This document shows positions 16,145 through 22,301 of a stretch of DNA of 22,782 nt, piece after piece. The stretch lies in the NCBI GenBank assembly GCA_964506245.1, contig CAZDKK010000072.1, forward strand, positions 1 through 22,782, in the 5' to 3' direction. The first letter of the stretch is position 1. Each line of letters starts with the position of its first letter. The translations under genes and the position numbers were made by a program. A model generated the notes under the pieces. It was given only the letters and a program-made list of their open reading frames with translations. It was not told the DNA's origin and did no database searches. Source of the stretch: CAZDKK01 sp964506245 (lineage in GTDB: Bacteria; Eisenbacteria; RBG-16-71-46; CAIMUX01; WJJG01).

Positions 16145-16609
16145 GTGAAACTCCTCTCCAATCTGGCCAGCATGGTGACCGGAAAGCTCCCCAGCCTGAT
16201 CACCGATGCGATCCACTCTGTGCTCCCCCTCTCGCCCGAGGACAGAGCCAAGGTGGACGCCGCAGTGACGGCCGCCGCGCACGAGCACGAGCTCGCGCTC
16301 CTGCGGGCGATGGGCGACGCCGAGCAGCAGCTCACCGCCAGGATTGCGAAGCTCGAGGGAACAGCCAGCGATCTGAAGGGGATCCCCATCCTCGGACCGG
16401 TGATGATCTTCCTGCGGGGCGCGATTCGGCCTGCGTTCGGGATGGCGGTGCTCATTTGGGACTGGAAAGTCCTCTCTGGGGGGTGGGCCCCGCCGGATCG
16501 CGAGCTCTTCTTCGCGATCAACGTGCTCGTCCTGGGGTTCCACTTCGGGGAGCGGGCGGTCAAGAACGTATTGCCCACGTTGGCAGGGTGGAAGAACGCA
16601 GCCAAGTAG
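16145..16609 (+). CDS. Holin, 3-TM gene-transfer-agent type
   Basis: 154 aa from GTG 16145, just after the lysozyme stop. N-terminal residues 1-75 are a soluble helical part rich in Ala, Glu and His. Then GPVMIFLRGAIRPAFGMAVLIWDW (about 84-107) and FFAINVLVLGFHFGERAVKNV (about 122-142) form the membrane spans. The IRPAFGM and GFHFGERA signatures match the holin family found in gene transfer agents and siphophages. It likely forms the membrane lesion that releases the endolysin. Last gene of the rightward late operon. Confidence 0.78.
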   Translation: MKLLSNLASMVTGKLPSLITDAIHSVLPLSPEDRAKVDAAVTAAAHEHELALLRAMGDAEQQLTARIAKLEGTASDLKGIPILGPVMIFLRGAIRPAFGMAVLIWDWKVLSGGWAPPDRELFFAINVLVLGFHFGERAVKNVLPTLAGWKNAAK

Positions 16610-16623
16610 TCGCGCACAATCTG

Positions 16624-16634
16624 AAAGGAGGTGA
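16624..16634 (+). other. Orphan perfect Shine-Dalgarno sequence
   Basis: AAAGGAGGTGA, a near-complete match to the 16S rRNA anti-SD, lies after the holin stop with no start codon at proper spacing and only a short closed frame behind it. It may be what remains of the start of a gene displaced by the leftward block. Confidence 0.5.
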
Positions 16635-16652
16635 GAATCCCGCGAAGCCGGC

Positions 16653-17336
16653 TCAGGGCACAAGGGACCGAAGCTGGGCCACGAACGGACCCCATCCCGT
16701 GCAGATCGTGATGACCGAGGCAGCCAGGGCGAGCAGGGACAGGATCCCCTTCACCCCGCGCGCCACAGGGCTGCCCCCGACGCGCTGAACCGATGGAATC
16801 GAGACCACTCCGAGCCATCCCAGCAGGCTGAACGGCAAGGCCAGGACAAACCCCACACCCTCGCGAAACCACACGAACGGATTCTTGAGATCGCCCATTG
16901 CGGCCTTGATTTGGCCTTCCCGGACACCGGAATGCCTCACGAGGCACTCTTGAAGTGCCTGTTCCAGAACGGCCACCGTAGGCGCATGGGGGCCAAAGCT
17001 GGACTGATTGAGCTCGCGATATAGATCCGGAAGAAGGGTGGCGGTGACAGGCACGTTCTCGTACATGATGTTGGTGAACGGCCTGTGGTAGCTGGACAGA
17101 AACCCCCATGGGCCAAGGACGTCCTGCATACGCGCCGAGTGACGAGTCAGCCACGTGTAGGCGTCGAGATCCTTGCCTGCGCTGCGCATGAAGTCCTGGA
17201 ACCTCTGGAAGTACTCGTGCGCGAACGATTCCTCCACCGTGAGAACCGCTAGACGGCGCCCGACTCGAGCAAACCCGATCGCCGCCAGCACCAAGAGGGC
17301 AGCAATGGCGATCATTCGAGAACCGAGGTCACTCAC
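16653..17336 (-). CDS. Membrane protein of unknown function
   Basis: 227 aa from GTG 17336 with GGGAG nine bases upstream. N-terminal anchor at about 8-23, a soluble middle of about 130 residues (with EESFAHEYFQRFQDFMRSAGKDLDAY), and two C-terminal spans at about 160-180 and 195-215. The soluble part would lie on one side of the membrane. No family recognised. It converges on the holin gene and is the last gene of the leftward accessory block. A role at the host envelope, for example superinfection exclusion, is only a guess from topology and position. Confidence 0.65.
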   Translation of the reverse strand: MSDLGSRMIAIAALLVLAAIGFARVGRRLAVLTVEESFAHEYFQRFQDFMRSAGKDLDAYTWLTRHSARMQDVLGPWGFLSSYHRPFTNIMYENVPVTATLLPDLYRELNQSSFGPHAPTVAVLEQALQECLVRHSGVREGQIKAAMGDLKNPFVWFREGVGFVLALPFSLLGWLGVVSIPSVQRVGGSPVARGVKGILSLLALAASVITICTGWGPFVAQLRSLVP

Positions 17337-17456
17337 GGTGTGGTTCTCCCACTCTCGACTGCCGGCCGACTAGGGCTGGTCATTGGCGGCGACACGAAGC
17401 GCCACGGGCTGCAGACTGCGATGAGTCACCCGTCGTCCTCGTCTCTGAGAACCTCC

Positions 17457-17693
17457 TCACCGAATGCGCTGCACCCGCACGCCAGATTCCACGATCTCGA
17501 ATGTATCGTCGTCGATGTGATTGCATTCTTGCCCATCCGTCGTGACTGCTCTCTTCAAGCCTTCGAGGATATCGGGTTTGCCCCCCATGCCACGGGCATC
17601 GATCTTCTTCGTGTAGACCAGGATATGAACACGTGTGCCATCCCCTGCTTCTGCGTCGAACTCGTCCGTCAGCTCTTCCCATTTGCGATCCAT
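17457..17693 (-). CDS. Small acidic protein of unknown function
   Basis: 78 aa. The ATG at 17693 is chosen because GGAGGTGA lies at ideal spacing; a GTG three bases earlier is possible. N-terminus is acidic (WEELTDEFDAEAGDG), followed by a strand VHILVYTKK, a middle with ARGMGGKPDILEGLKRAV, and a C-terminal strand pair DDTFEIVESGVRVQRI. It lies 60 bases downstream of the methyltransferase gene on the same strand. No family recognised; the very strong SD argues it is real. Confidence 0.6.
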   Translation of the reverse strand: MDRKWEELTDEFDAEAGDGTRVHILVYTKKIDARGMGGKPDILEGLKRAVTTDGQECNHIDDDTFEIVESGVRVQRIR

Positions 17694-17753
17694 CACTTCA
17701 CCTCCGGCGGCTCAGGCAGCGATACTCACACGTGGGCACCAGCTCGGCCGCTA

Positions 17754-19430
17754 CTACCGCTTCTTCCGCCTCCGTGTCTTCCCACTCTCCGCGGCGACCC
17801 CGCTACCGAATAGATCACCGGCTTCTGGACGCCGCGCGACCGCCTTGGGCCCCTTCTTGAACGTCACGCTGGCCTGTCGCGGGGGGCAGTCGATTCTCTT
17901 GCCTTCCAACAACTCCTGGATGGTGAGAATCTGAAGCCGCGGGTGCCTGCCCCACGGCGAGTCGTAGAACCCGGCCGTCGCCGCTTCCTTGCGCATTGGC
18001 TGAGTGGGCTCCTGCATCGTGAGGAGGACACCAATCTCCGCCTTCTCCCTCTCGACCACGCCGCGGAGGTCGCGAACGTGCGCGGCGTTGGTGTGCCCAG
18101 CCTTGACGGAGAGGATGATCTGCTTTGTCTTGCCGCCTTCCCCTTCGTCGTGGAAGTACAGCCGTCCGTCGATTCCCTTGTCGCTTCCCTTCTTCTGCTC
18201 AACGGGCCGCGCACCGACGAGGCCCAGGGCCCACCACTGGAACTGGTAGGGATCTTCGACGGCCAGCGTGGCGGCATCTTGAAGAGCAGTCGGTTCACCG
18301 ACGACTTCGTAGCTCACTTGGTCACCGAAAGCGTCGCGCAGCCGGTGCTTCATGAGCGTGATTGCCAAGTGCGTGATGTCGATACCGACCCAACGTCGGC
18401 CAAGGCGCTGTGCCACCGCGATGGTCGTGCCACAGCCGCAGAACGGGTCGAGGATCGTGTCCCCCGTGTCGCTGCTCGCCTCGATTATCCTTTCCAGGAG
18501 CGCCTCCGGCTTCTGAGTTGGGTATCCCAGTTTCTCCCTGGACCTGTTGTTGACGACAGGTACATCTGTCCATATGTTCTGCACGGGGACGCCCGGCATT
18601 TCATCCAAGTATCGTTTGTACTGCGGGACTGCCCCCGGTCTCGTCTGGATGACTCGCGCTTCCCGAATGAGCTGTTCCATTCTCTCCTTCGAGAAGCGCC
18701 AGTGCCTCTTGACTCCCATGACCTCGTAGAATGGGTTACCCTTTGCTGCGCCCCCGGGACCCTGCATGTTGTCGATGCGATAGCGGCGTCCACTCTCGTC
18801 CACCCGCCGATAGTCGCGCTCGATGTAGTTCCTATCATACGGCACATAGAGCTGATTCCACGTGCGTTGGTCGGTCTTGGAGTAGAAGAGGATGGTGTCG
18901 CTCAGGCGGCCGAAGTGCTTGGCGCCTTGCTTCTGATCTGAATGCGCGCTGCTTCGCTTCCAGACGATCTCGTTGACAAACTGCCGTGGTCCGAACACAG
19001 CATCCATGACCATCTTCAGATAGTGACTTGCGGCCGGATCGCAGTGGAGGTAGATACTCCCAGTTGATCTAAGCACCCGACGCAACTCCATCAGGCGGGG
19101 GGCCATCATAGCCAGATAGGCCATCATGTCGTTCTCGCCCAGGAATGCTCGGAACGCCTGCATCGCCCGAGAAATCGGTCCGCCAGCTTCTACGGTCGCC
19201 TCATAGGTCGAGGCGGCTGCATGGTCCCATCGCCAGGTGTCTTCAAAGGCCTGGATCTGGGCAGCAGCTCGCGAACCATTCTGCTCAGCGAACAGGACGT
19301 TGTAGTTGGCGTTGCTGTTGAACGGCGGATCCAGGTACACCAGGTCGACCGACTCATCGGCAATGTGGCGCCTGAGAACGTCGAGGTTGTCCCCGTAGTA
19401 GAGCACATTCCGGCGAGTAGCCACGCTCAT
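17754..19430 (-). CDS. Beta-class DNA methyltransferase fused to Mrr-like nuclease domain
   Basis: 558 aa; ATG preceded by GGAGG at six bases. The N-terminal part is an N6-adenine/N4-cytosine DNA methyltransferase (Pfam N6_N4_Mtase). The catalytic motif DPPF is at 34-37 and the SAM-binding motif DPFCGCGTT at 328-336, the order of beta-class enzymes, with a long target-recognition region between (about 160-300). Residues about 395-520 look like an Mrr-type restriction endonuclease fold: WWALGLVGARPVEQKKGSDKG, IDG (Asp421), then IILSVKAG (Lys443) and GVLLTMQEPTQPM. The usual Gln/Glu before the catalytic Lys is Ser here, so cleavage activity is uncertain. It may protect phage DNA from restriction or act as a self-contained modification-restriction enzyme. 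The C-terminus is a Lys/Arg-rich tail. Confidence 0.9.
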   Translation of the reverse strand: MSVATRRNVLYYGDNLDVLRRHIADESVDLVYLDPPFNSNANYNVLFAEQNGSRAAAQIQAFEDTWRWDHAAASTYEATVEAGGPISRAMQAFRAFLGENDMMAYLAMMAPRLMELRRVLRSTGSIYLHCDPAASHYLKMVMDAVFGPRQFVNEIVWKRSSAHSDQKQGAKHFGRLSDTILFYSKTDQRTWNQLYVPYDRNYIERDYRRVDESGRRYRIDNMQGPGGAAKGNPFYEVMGVKRHWRFSKERMEQLIREARVIQTRPGAVPQYKRYLDEMPGVPVQNIWTDVPVVNNRSREKLGYPTQKPEALLERIIEASSDTGDTILDPFCGCGTTIAVAQRLGRRWVGIDITHLAITLMKHRLRDAFGDQVSYEVVGEPTALQDAATLAVEDPYQFQWWALGLVGARPVEQKKGSDKGIDGRLYFHDEGEGGKTKQIILSVKAGHTNAAHVRDLRGVVEREKAEIGVLLTMQEPTQPMRKEAATAGFYDSPWGRHPRLQILTIQELLEGKRIDCPPRQASVTFKKGPKAVARRPEAGDLFGSGVAAESGKTRRRKKR

Positions 19431-19525
19431 GTCATGCCTCCGAGTAGAGAAGGGATTGCTCCACCACGACCAGGATCACGTATTCGCGCATCTCGCCCTT
19501 CCGCTCCAGCTCGGCCGTCCTCATC

Positions 19526-19867
19526 TCACCCCGAGATGGCTTTGAGATTCCGCATGACGTCCACGGCGACGTTCTTGTTGTAGTCCTTTACGAGCATCGG
19601 GATCCGGAAGAGGTCGATGAAGGCCCAGAGGAGGAAGCCGCCGACTGTGAGCACGTAGAGAACCCAGAGGCCCCAGCGGCGGAGGTAGGGGTAGTGCCAC
19701 CCCAGGAAGAACCAGAGGACATAGGCGCCGGCGATGGATTTGGCCTGCCTCCTGTACTCCTCGATGAACTCTTCCTGCCGCTGAGGCGGCAAGTTTGCCA
19801 GGGAGCTGCGGACCATGGCCGGCAGGCCCTTGGCGATCGATGGTGACACCAGCAATTCAGGGGACAT
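19526..19867 (-). CDS. TM2-domain membrane protein
   Basis: 113 aa; AAGGAG seven bases before the ATG. Residues about 42-100 match the TM2 domain: two spans with GAYVLWFFLGWHYPYLRRWG, then LYVLTVGGFLLWAFIDLFRIP. The N-terminal 40 residues are soluble (VRSSLANLPPQRQEEFIEEYRRQ). TM2 proteins are small inner-membrane proteins of mostly unknown function, present in bacteria and some phages. It lies between the RHH-like regulator and the methyltransferase in the leftward block; a role in envelope change or exclusion is inference. Confidence 0.78.
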   Translation of the reverse strand: MSPELLVSPSIAKGLPAMVRSSLANLPPQRQEEFIEEYRRQAKSIAGAYVLWFFLGWHYPYLRRWGLWVLYVLTVGGFLLWAFIDLFRIPMLVKDYNKNVAVDVMRNLKAISG

Positions 19868-19922
19868 GCGCAGTCTCCTTCTGAGTCTCTCCGCACTCCT
19901 ACCGTGCTGGCGAAAGCGTGGC

Positions 19923-19940
19923 CGCTACGCAGGAGTAGCG
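19923..19940 (-). other. Hairpin just after the RHH-like gene
   Basis: CGCTAC and GTAGCG form a 6-bp stem with a 6-base loop, abutting the stop codon of the leftward RHH-like gene. No T-tract. It overlaps the 8-bp palindrome TAGCGCTA (19936-19943). It could attenuate transcription into the TM2 gene. Confidence 0.35.
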
Positions 19941-20258
19941 CTAGGTGCCCGCCTCTTCACTTTCAGGGCGGCGAGGGACGATGTGCCCAGCCGCGGCGAC
20001 CCTCACAAGCCAGCGCAGGTACGTCGTGAGATTCTGGCCCGAGGCCGTCACGAGGGCATTGAGTGTCTCGATATCGGCGGACGTCAGCCGCGCAGAGATC
20101 TGCCGCGTCGGGATACGCACTTCTGGCGGCGGCACCGGGATATCGAGCCACCAAGCATCCCCCCCCGAGGGTTTCGCTTTGCGTGCTGTCTGCCCTGTCA
20201 AGAACACCTCCGTCGCTTCGATCAGCCCGCCCTTTCGAGAATCGACTGCTTTCGCCAC
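19941..20258 (-). CDS. Ribbon-helix-helix-like DNA-binding protein (leftward)
   Basis: 105 aa from GTG 20258, with GGGGAG five bases upstream. Residues 52-90 read as a ribbon-helix-helix: strand RQISARL, helix TSADIETLNALVTASGQ, turn, helix NLTTYLRWLVRVAAAG. The N-terminal 50 residues are basic then Pro-rich (PVPPPEVRIP). Such proteins bind DNA as dimers with the paired strands in the major groove. It heads the leftward accessory block and faces another RHH-like gene across a 123-bp region full of TAGC sites, suggesting autoregulation. Fold assignment is by pattern only. Confidence 0.6.
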   Translation of the reverse strand: MAKAVDSRKGGLIEATEVFLTGQTARKAKPSGGDAWWLDIPVPPPEVRIPTRQISARLTSADIETLNALVTASGQNLTTYLRWLVRVAAAGHIVPRRPESEEAGT

Positions 20259-20305
20259 GGCATCTCCCCGCTCGCGGCTCCCATGTCTGGCGACTATCTA
20301 AAGCG

Positions 20306-20371
20306 TAGCATAGCAAACCACATAGCGCGAAAGCTGAATTTTCCGCTTGCGCGCTCGCTAGCTAGCGCGCA
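20306..20371. promoter_or_regulatory. Divergent control region with TAGC sites and a 24-bp dyad
   Basis: TAGC occurs at 20306, 20311, 20323, 20359 and 20363 and its complement GCTA at 20357 and 20361. Positions 20348-20371 form a dyad with 8-bp arms TGCGCGCT and AGCGCGCA around CGCTAGCT, ending 11 bases before the ATG at 20382. The segment is AT-richer than its surroundings. Short repeated tetramers fit RHH operators, so this is the likely operator of the two flanking genes. Confidence 0.55.
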
Positions 20372-20381
20372 TGTTGGCGCC

Positions 20382-20594
20382 ATGGACACGCGAGAACCGG
20401 CGATTCTGGTTAGGGTCCCAAGAGACCTGAAGATTGCAGCCAGGAAGGTGCTCCTGGACTACGAAATCCCGCTTTCTGACGTAATCCGGCCCGCCGTGAT
20501 CGCAGCCCTGAAGGCTGTCGTGTCTGGCGACATGGAGGCGCTTGGGGCAGATGGTCGGCGGCCGGTGACCAACGGGAAGCGAGTGGGACGATAG
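20382..20594 (+). CDS. Small RHH-like protein (rightward)
   Basis: 70 aa from ATG 20382. The N-terminus reads as a strand AILVRVP, helix DLKIAARKVLLDYEI, helix LSDVIRPAVIAALKAVV, which is a ribbon-helix-helix layout, followed by a basic tail (RRPVTNGKRVGR). No SD is seen. A longer 103-aa version could start at ATG 20283, but it also lacks an SD and would place the operator-like dyad inside the gene, so the short form is preferred. It may be a repressor or plasmid-partition/antitoxin-like DNA-binding protein; no toxin partner is visible. Confidence 0.5.
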   Translation: MDTREPAILVRVPRDLKIAARKVLLDYEIPLSDVIRPAVIAALKAVVSGDMEALGADGRRPVTNGKRVGR

Positions 20595-20746
20595 GATACC
20601 TCCTTGAGCGGGGAGAAGCCTCAGGTGCGGCTAGCGAACGGCTGTATACATATGCAAGGAACGTGCCGCGCTGGGTCAAAACCCGTAACAACTGATGGAA
20701 ATTGCCAATAGCATGAAGTGCCCGACGGGAAGGCAAGGTTGGCTGA

Positions 20747-20805
20747 TGCACTGGAATTGTGCACTGATGCACTCCGTTAGTGCACCGGTGCACCAAAGAA
20801 GTGCA
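20747..20805. repeat. Three tandem TGCAC-N7-GTGCA dyads at 21-bp period
   Basis: Dyads at 20747-20763, 20768-20784 and 20789-20805, each TGCAC then seven variable bases then GTGCA. The spacers differ (TGGAATT, TCCGTTA, CAAAGAA) while the arms are identical, so the arms are under constraint. Start positions of TGCA(C/T) follow 13, 8, 13, 8, 13 bases, giving a 21-bp period, two helical turns. Fits a multi-site operator or replication iterons. Confidence 0.75.
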
Positions 20806-20968
20806 TTCCCGCCTCCCCCACCCCCGCACGGGCGCCAACGTGGGACCCTGCAGGTGGCCGCCCCGGCCATCCTGACGTTCCTGTTCGCCTGCTCCGCGAT
20901 GATTTCCAGATGCGAAGAGGGGACCCAGCGCTGCAACGCCGGATCCCCCGAGGAACCCGCTGCCGGCT

Positions 20969-20984
20969 CGACCCGTCAGGGTCG
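20969..20984. other. Small GC-rich hairpin
   Basis: CGACCC, loop GTCA, GGGTCG: perfect 6-bp stem. No T-tract follows on either strand, so a terminator is not claimed. Confidence 0.35.
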
Positions 20985-21092
20985 CGGCCGGGCGCGGAAC
21001 GGGGGGCGCGGGGTGACACCGCACCTCGCGCTTCCCACGTCTCACTGATCCTACGCGCTGGCCGCGGTGTAGGCCAGCCGGAGGACAACCGC

Positions 21093-21452
21093 ATGGGCAT
21101 CATTACGCGCCCCTCCCCCGCCGCCGACGGCGGCAAGTCCAGATCCCGAAGCTCCCCAACCGCTTCTCTACCCATCCAGATCGAGCCGGGCGACGTGCTG
21201 GCGGTCGAGCTGCACACGCGCGCCGATCGCCGGCGCATCCACCGTTCGGCCCGGGCCACAGCCGCGTCGATTCTCGAATCCGACCGAGCCTTGAGCCGCA
21301 TGACGGGGATCATCCGCGGCACGAAGCTCGAGCCGTGGAGGCAGAAGCGCATCTCCACCGAGATCCGGACGGCGCTGCGCGCTCACCAGGCGGCGCTGCT
21401 CCAGGCAGCGGAGATCGAGTCGATCTCCCGCAGGATGGAGGTCGCGCGATGA
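21093..21452 (+). CDS. Unknown protein heading the DNA-metabolism operon
   Basis: 119 aa from ATG 21093, chosen for the good SD (GGAGG, eight bases upstream); upstream extension of the frame is low-complexity and unlikely. The N-terminus is Ser/Arg-rich (GGKSRSRSS), then a strand LPIQIEPGDVLAVELHT, and a mostly helical C-terminal half with many Arg and Ala (RRRIHRSARATAASILESDRAL). The stop overlaps the next start (ATGA), so it is co-translated with the exonuclease. No family recognised; nucleic-acid binding would fit its charge and context. Confidence 0.6.
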   Translation: MGIITRPSPAADGGKSRSRSSPTASLPIQIEPGDVLAVELHTRADRRRIHRSARATAASILESDRALSRMTGIIRGTKLEPWRQKRISTEIRTALRAHQAALLQAAEIESISRRMEVAR

Positions 21453-22300
21453 GCAAGGGCAAGTGGGACGGATTCCCGAAGAGCGACCGGCCGCACATCA
21501 GCCCGAGCCAGCTCGACATGTACCTGCGGTGCGGCGAGCAGTATCGCCGCCGCTATGTGCTTGGCGAGAAAATCCCGCCCGGGATCGCCCTTGTGAAGGG
21601 CTCGGCCGTGGATGCGGCAGCCAACCGGGACTACGAGCAGAAGATTGACACGCACGAAGACCTGCCCGAGGGCGTGCTGCTCGAGGCGGCTGCATCTGGT
21701 TTCGACGAGGCGTGCGCGGGAGGGGTCTTCTTCTCTCCGGACGAGGCCGTTGCCGCCGATCGAATCCTGGGCCAGGCGAAGGACTCGGCAATCGGGATGA
21801 CTCGGGCCTTCCGCCGCGACATTGCCCCGCGCGTGCAGCCGCAGCTCGTGCAGCCGTGGGTCCGGATCCAGCTTCCCATGGCGTCGCACGATTTGCTCGG
21901 GCGCCTCGACGTGGCCGACGCGGATAAGGTGGTCCGCGACCTCAAGACCGCCAACCGACGCAAGCCCGAGGGTGAGATCCACCGCTCTGACCAGATGACC
22001 TTCTACGCGCTCGGGTACCGGCACCTGACCGGAGAGCGACCCGCCGGGGTCGCGATGGACGTCGTGATCGACACGAAGGTCCCGTCAACGCAGGTGCTCA
22101 CCAGCACGCGCGACGAGAAGGACGTGGCGGTCTTCCTGCACCGGGTGAACGCGATGCTGGCCGGAGTGAAGGCGGGATCCTTTGCACCGGCGCCGCTTGG
22201 CGCGTGGTGCTGCAGCCCGCGCTTCTGCGGTTTCTGGGCTTCATGCCCCTACGTCAACCCCGATCGGTCCGCTGCGGCCGACAGCAATGGAGGCAACTGA
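21449..22300 (+). CDS. RecB/Cas4-like PD-(D/E)XK exonuclease with Fe-S cluster
   Basis: 283 aa, overlapping the previous stop. The N-terminus has ISPSQLDMYLRCGEQYRRRY, the usual start of the PDDEXK_1 (RecB/AddB/Cas4) nuclease family, with Cys28. GRLD (Asp154), DLKT (Asp164 and Lys166) and QMTFYAL (Gln182) give the nuclease core motifs. The C-terminus has CCSPRFCGFWASC (Cys254, 255, 260, 266), which with Cys28 can hold a 4Fe-4S cluster. The motif I residue usually His (G-x-x-x-H) is Asp55 in GSAVDAA. Such phage enzymes resect DNA ends for recombination, usually with an annealing protein encoded next to them. The next gene follows two bases downstream. Confidence 0.85.
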   Translation: MSKGKWDGFPKSDRPHISPSQLDMYLRCGEQYRRRYVLGEKIPPGIALVKGSAVDAAANRDYEQKIDTHEDLPEGVLLEAAASGFDEACAGGVFFSPDEAVAADRILGQAKDSAIGMTRAFRRDIAPRVQPQLVQPWVRIQLPMASHDLLGRLDVADADKVVRDLKTANRRKPEGEIHRSDQMTFYALGYRHLTGERPAGVAMDVVIDTKVPSTQVLTSTRDEKDVAVFLHRVNAMLAGVKAGSFAPAPLGAWCCSPRFCGFWASCPYVNPDRSAAADSNGGN

Positions 22301-22301
22301 C

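Larger units (their letters stand above)
20595..21092. other. Noncoding region of about 500 bp between RHH-like gene and replication/recombination operon
   Basis: No convincing gene on either strand. It holds an AT-richer stretch at about 20640-20810, the TGCAC/GTGCA dyad array (20747-20805), a C/G-rich part, and a small hairpin at 20969-20984. Open frames across it have low-complexity Pro/Arg/Ser composition and no SD. Best read as a control region or replication origin candidate. Confidence 0.6.

Noticed and set aside
16631..16711. Short rightward peptide from the GTG inside the orphan SD
   Set aside because: The GTG is part of the SD itself and the frame closes after about 26 codons.
17943..18941. 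Rightward open frame (332 codons) opposite the methyltransferase
   Set aside because: The minus strand carries the DPPF and DPFCGCGTT motifs; the opposite frame shows no domain and has no SD.
20969..20984. Rho-independent terminator
   Set aside because: Stem is only 6 bp and no T-tract follows on either strand.
20410..21045. Leftward open frame (211 codons) over the control region
   Set aside because: Low-complexity Arg/Pro/Ser/Gly sequence overlapping the dyad array and the RHH-like gene; no motif.
20695..21048. Rightward 117-codon frame covering the TGCAC array
   Set aside because: Contains a poly-Pro run and Arg/Gly low complexity, no SD, and the dyad repeat pattern explains the sequence better than coding.
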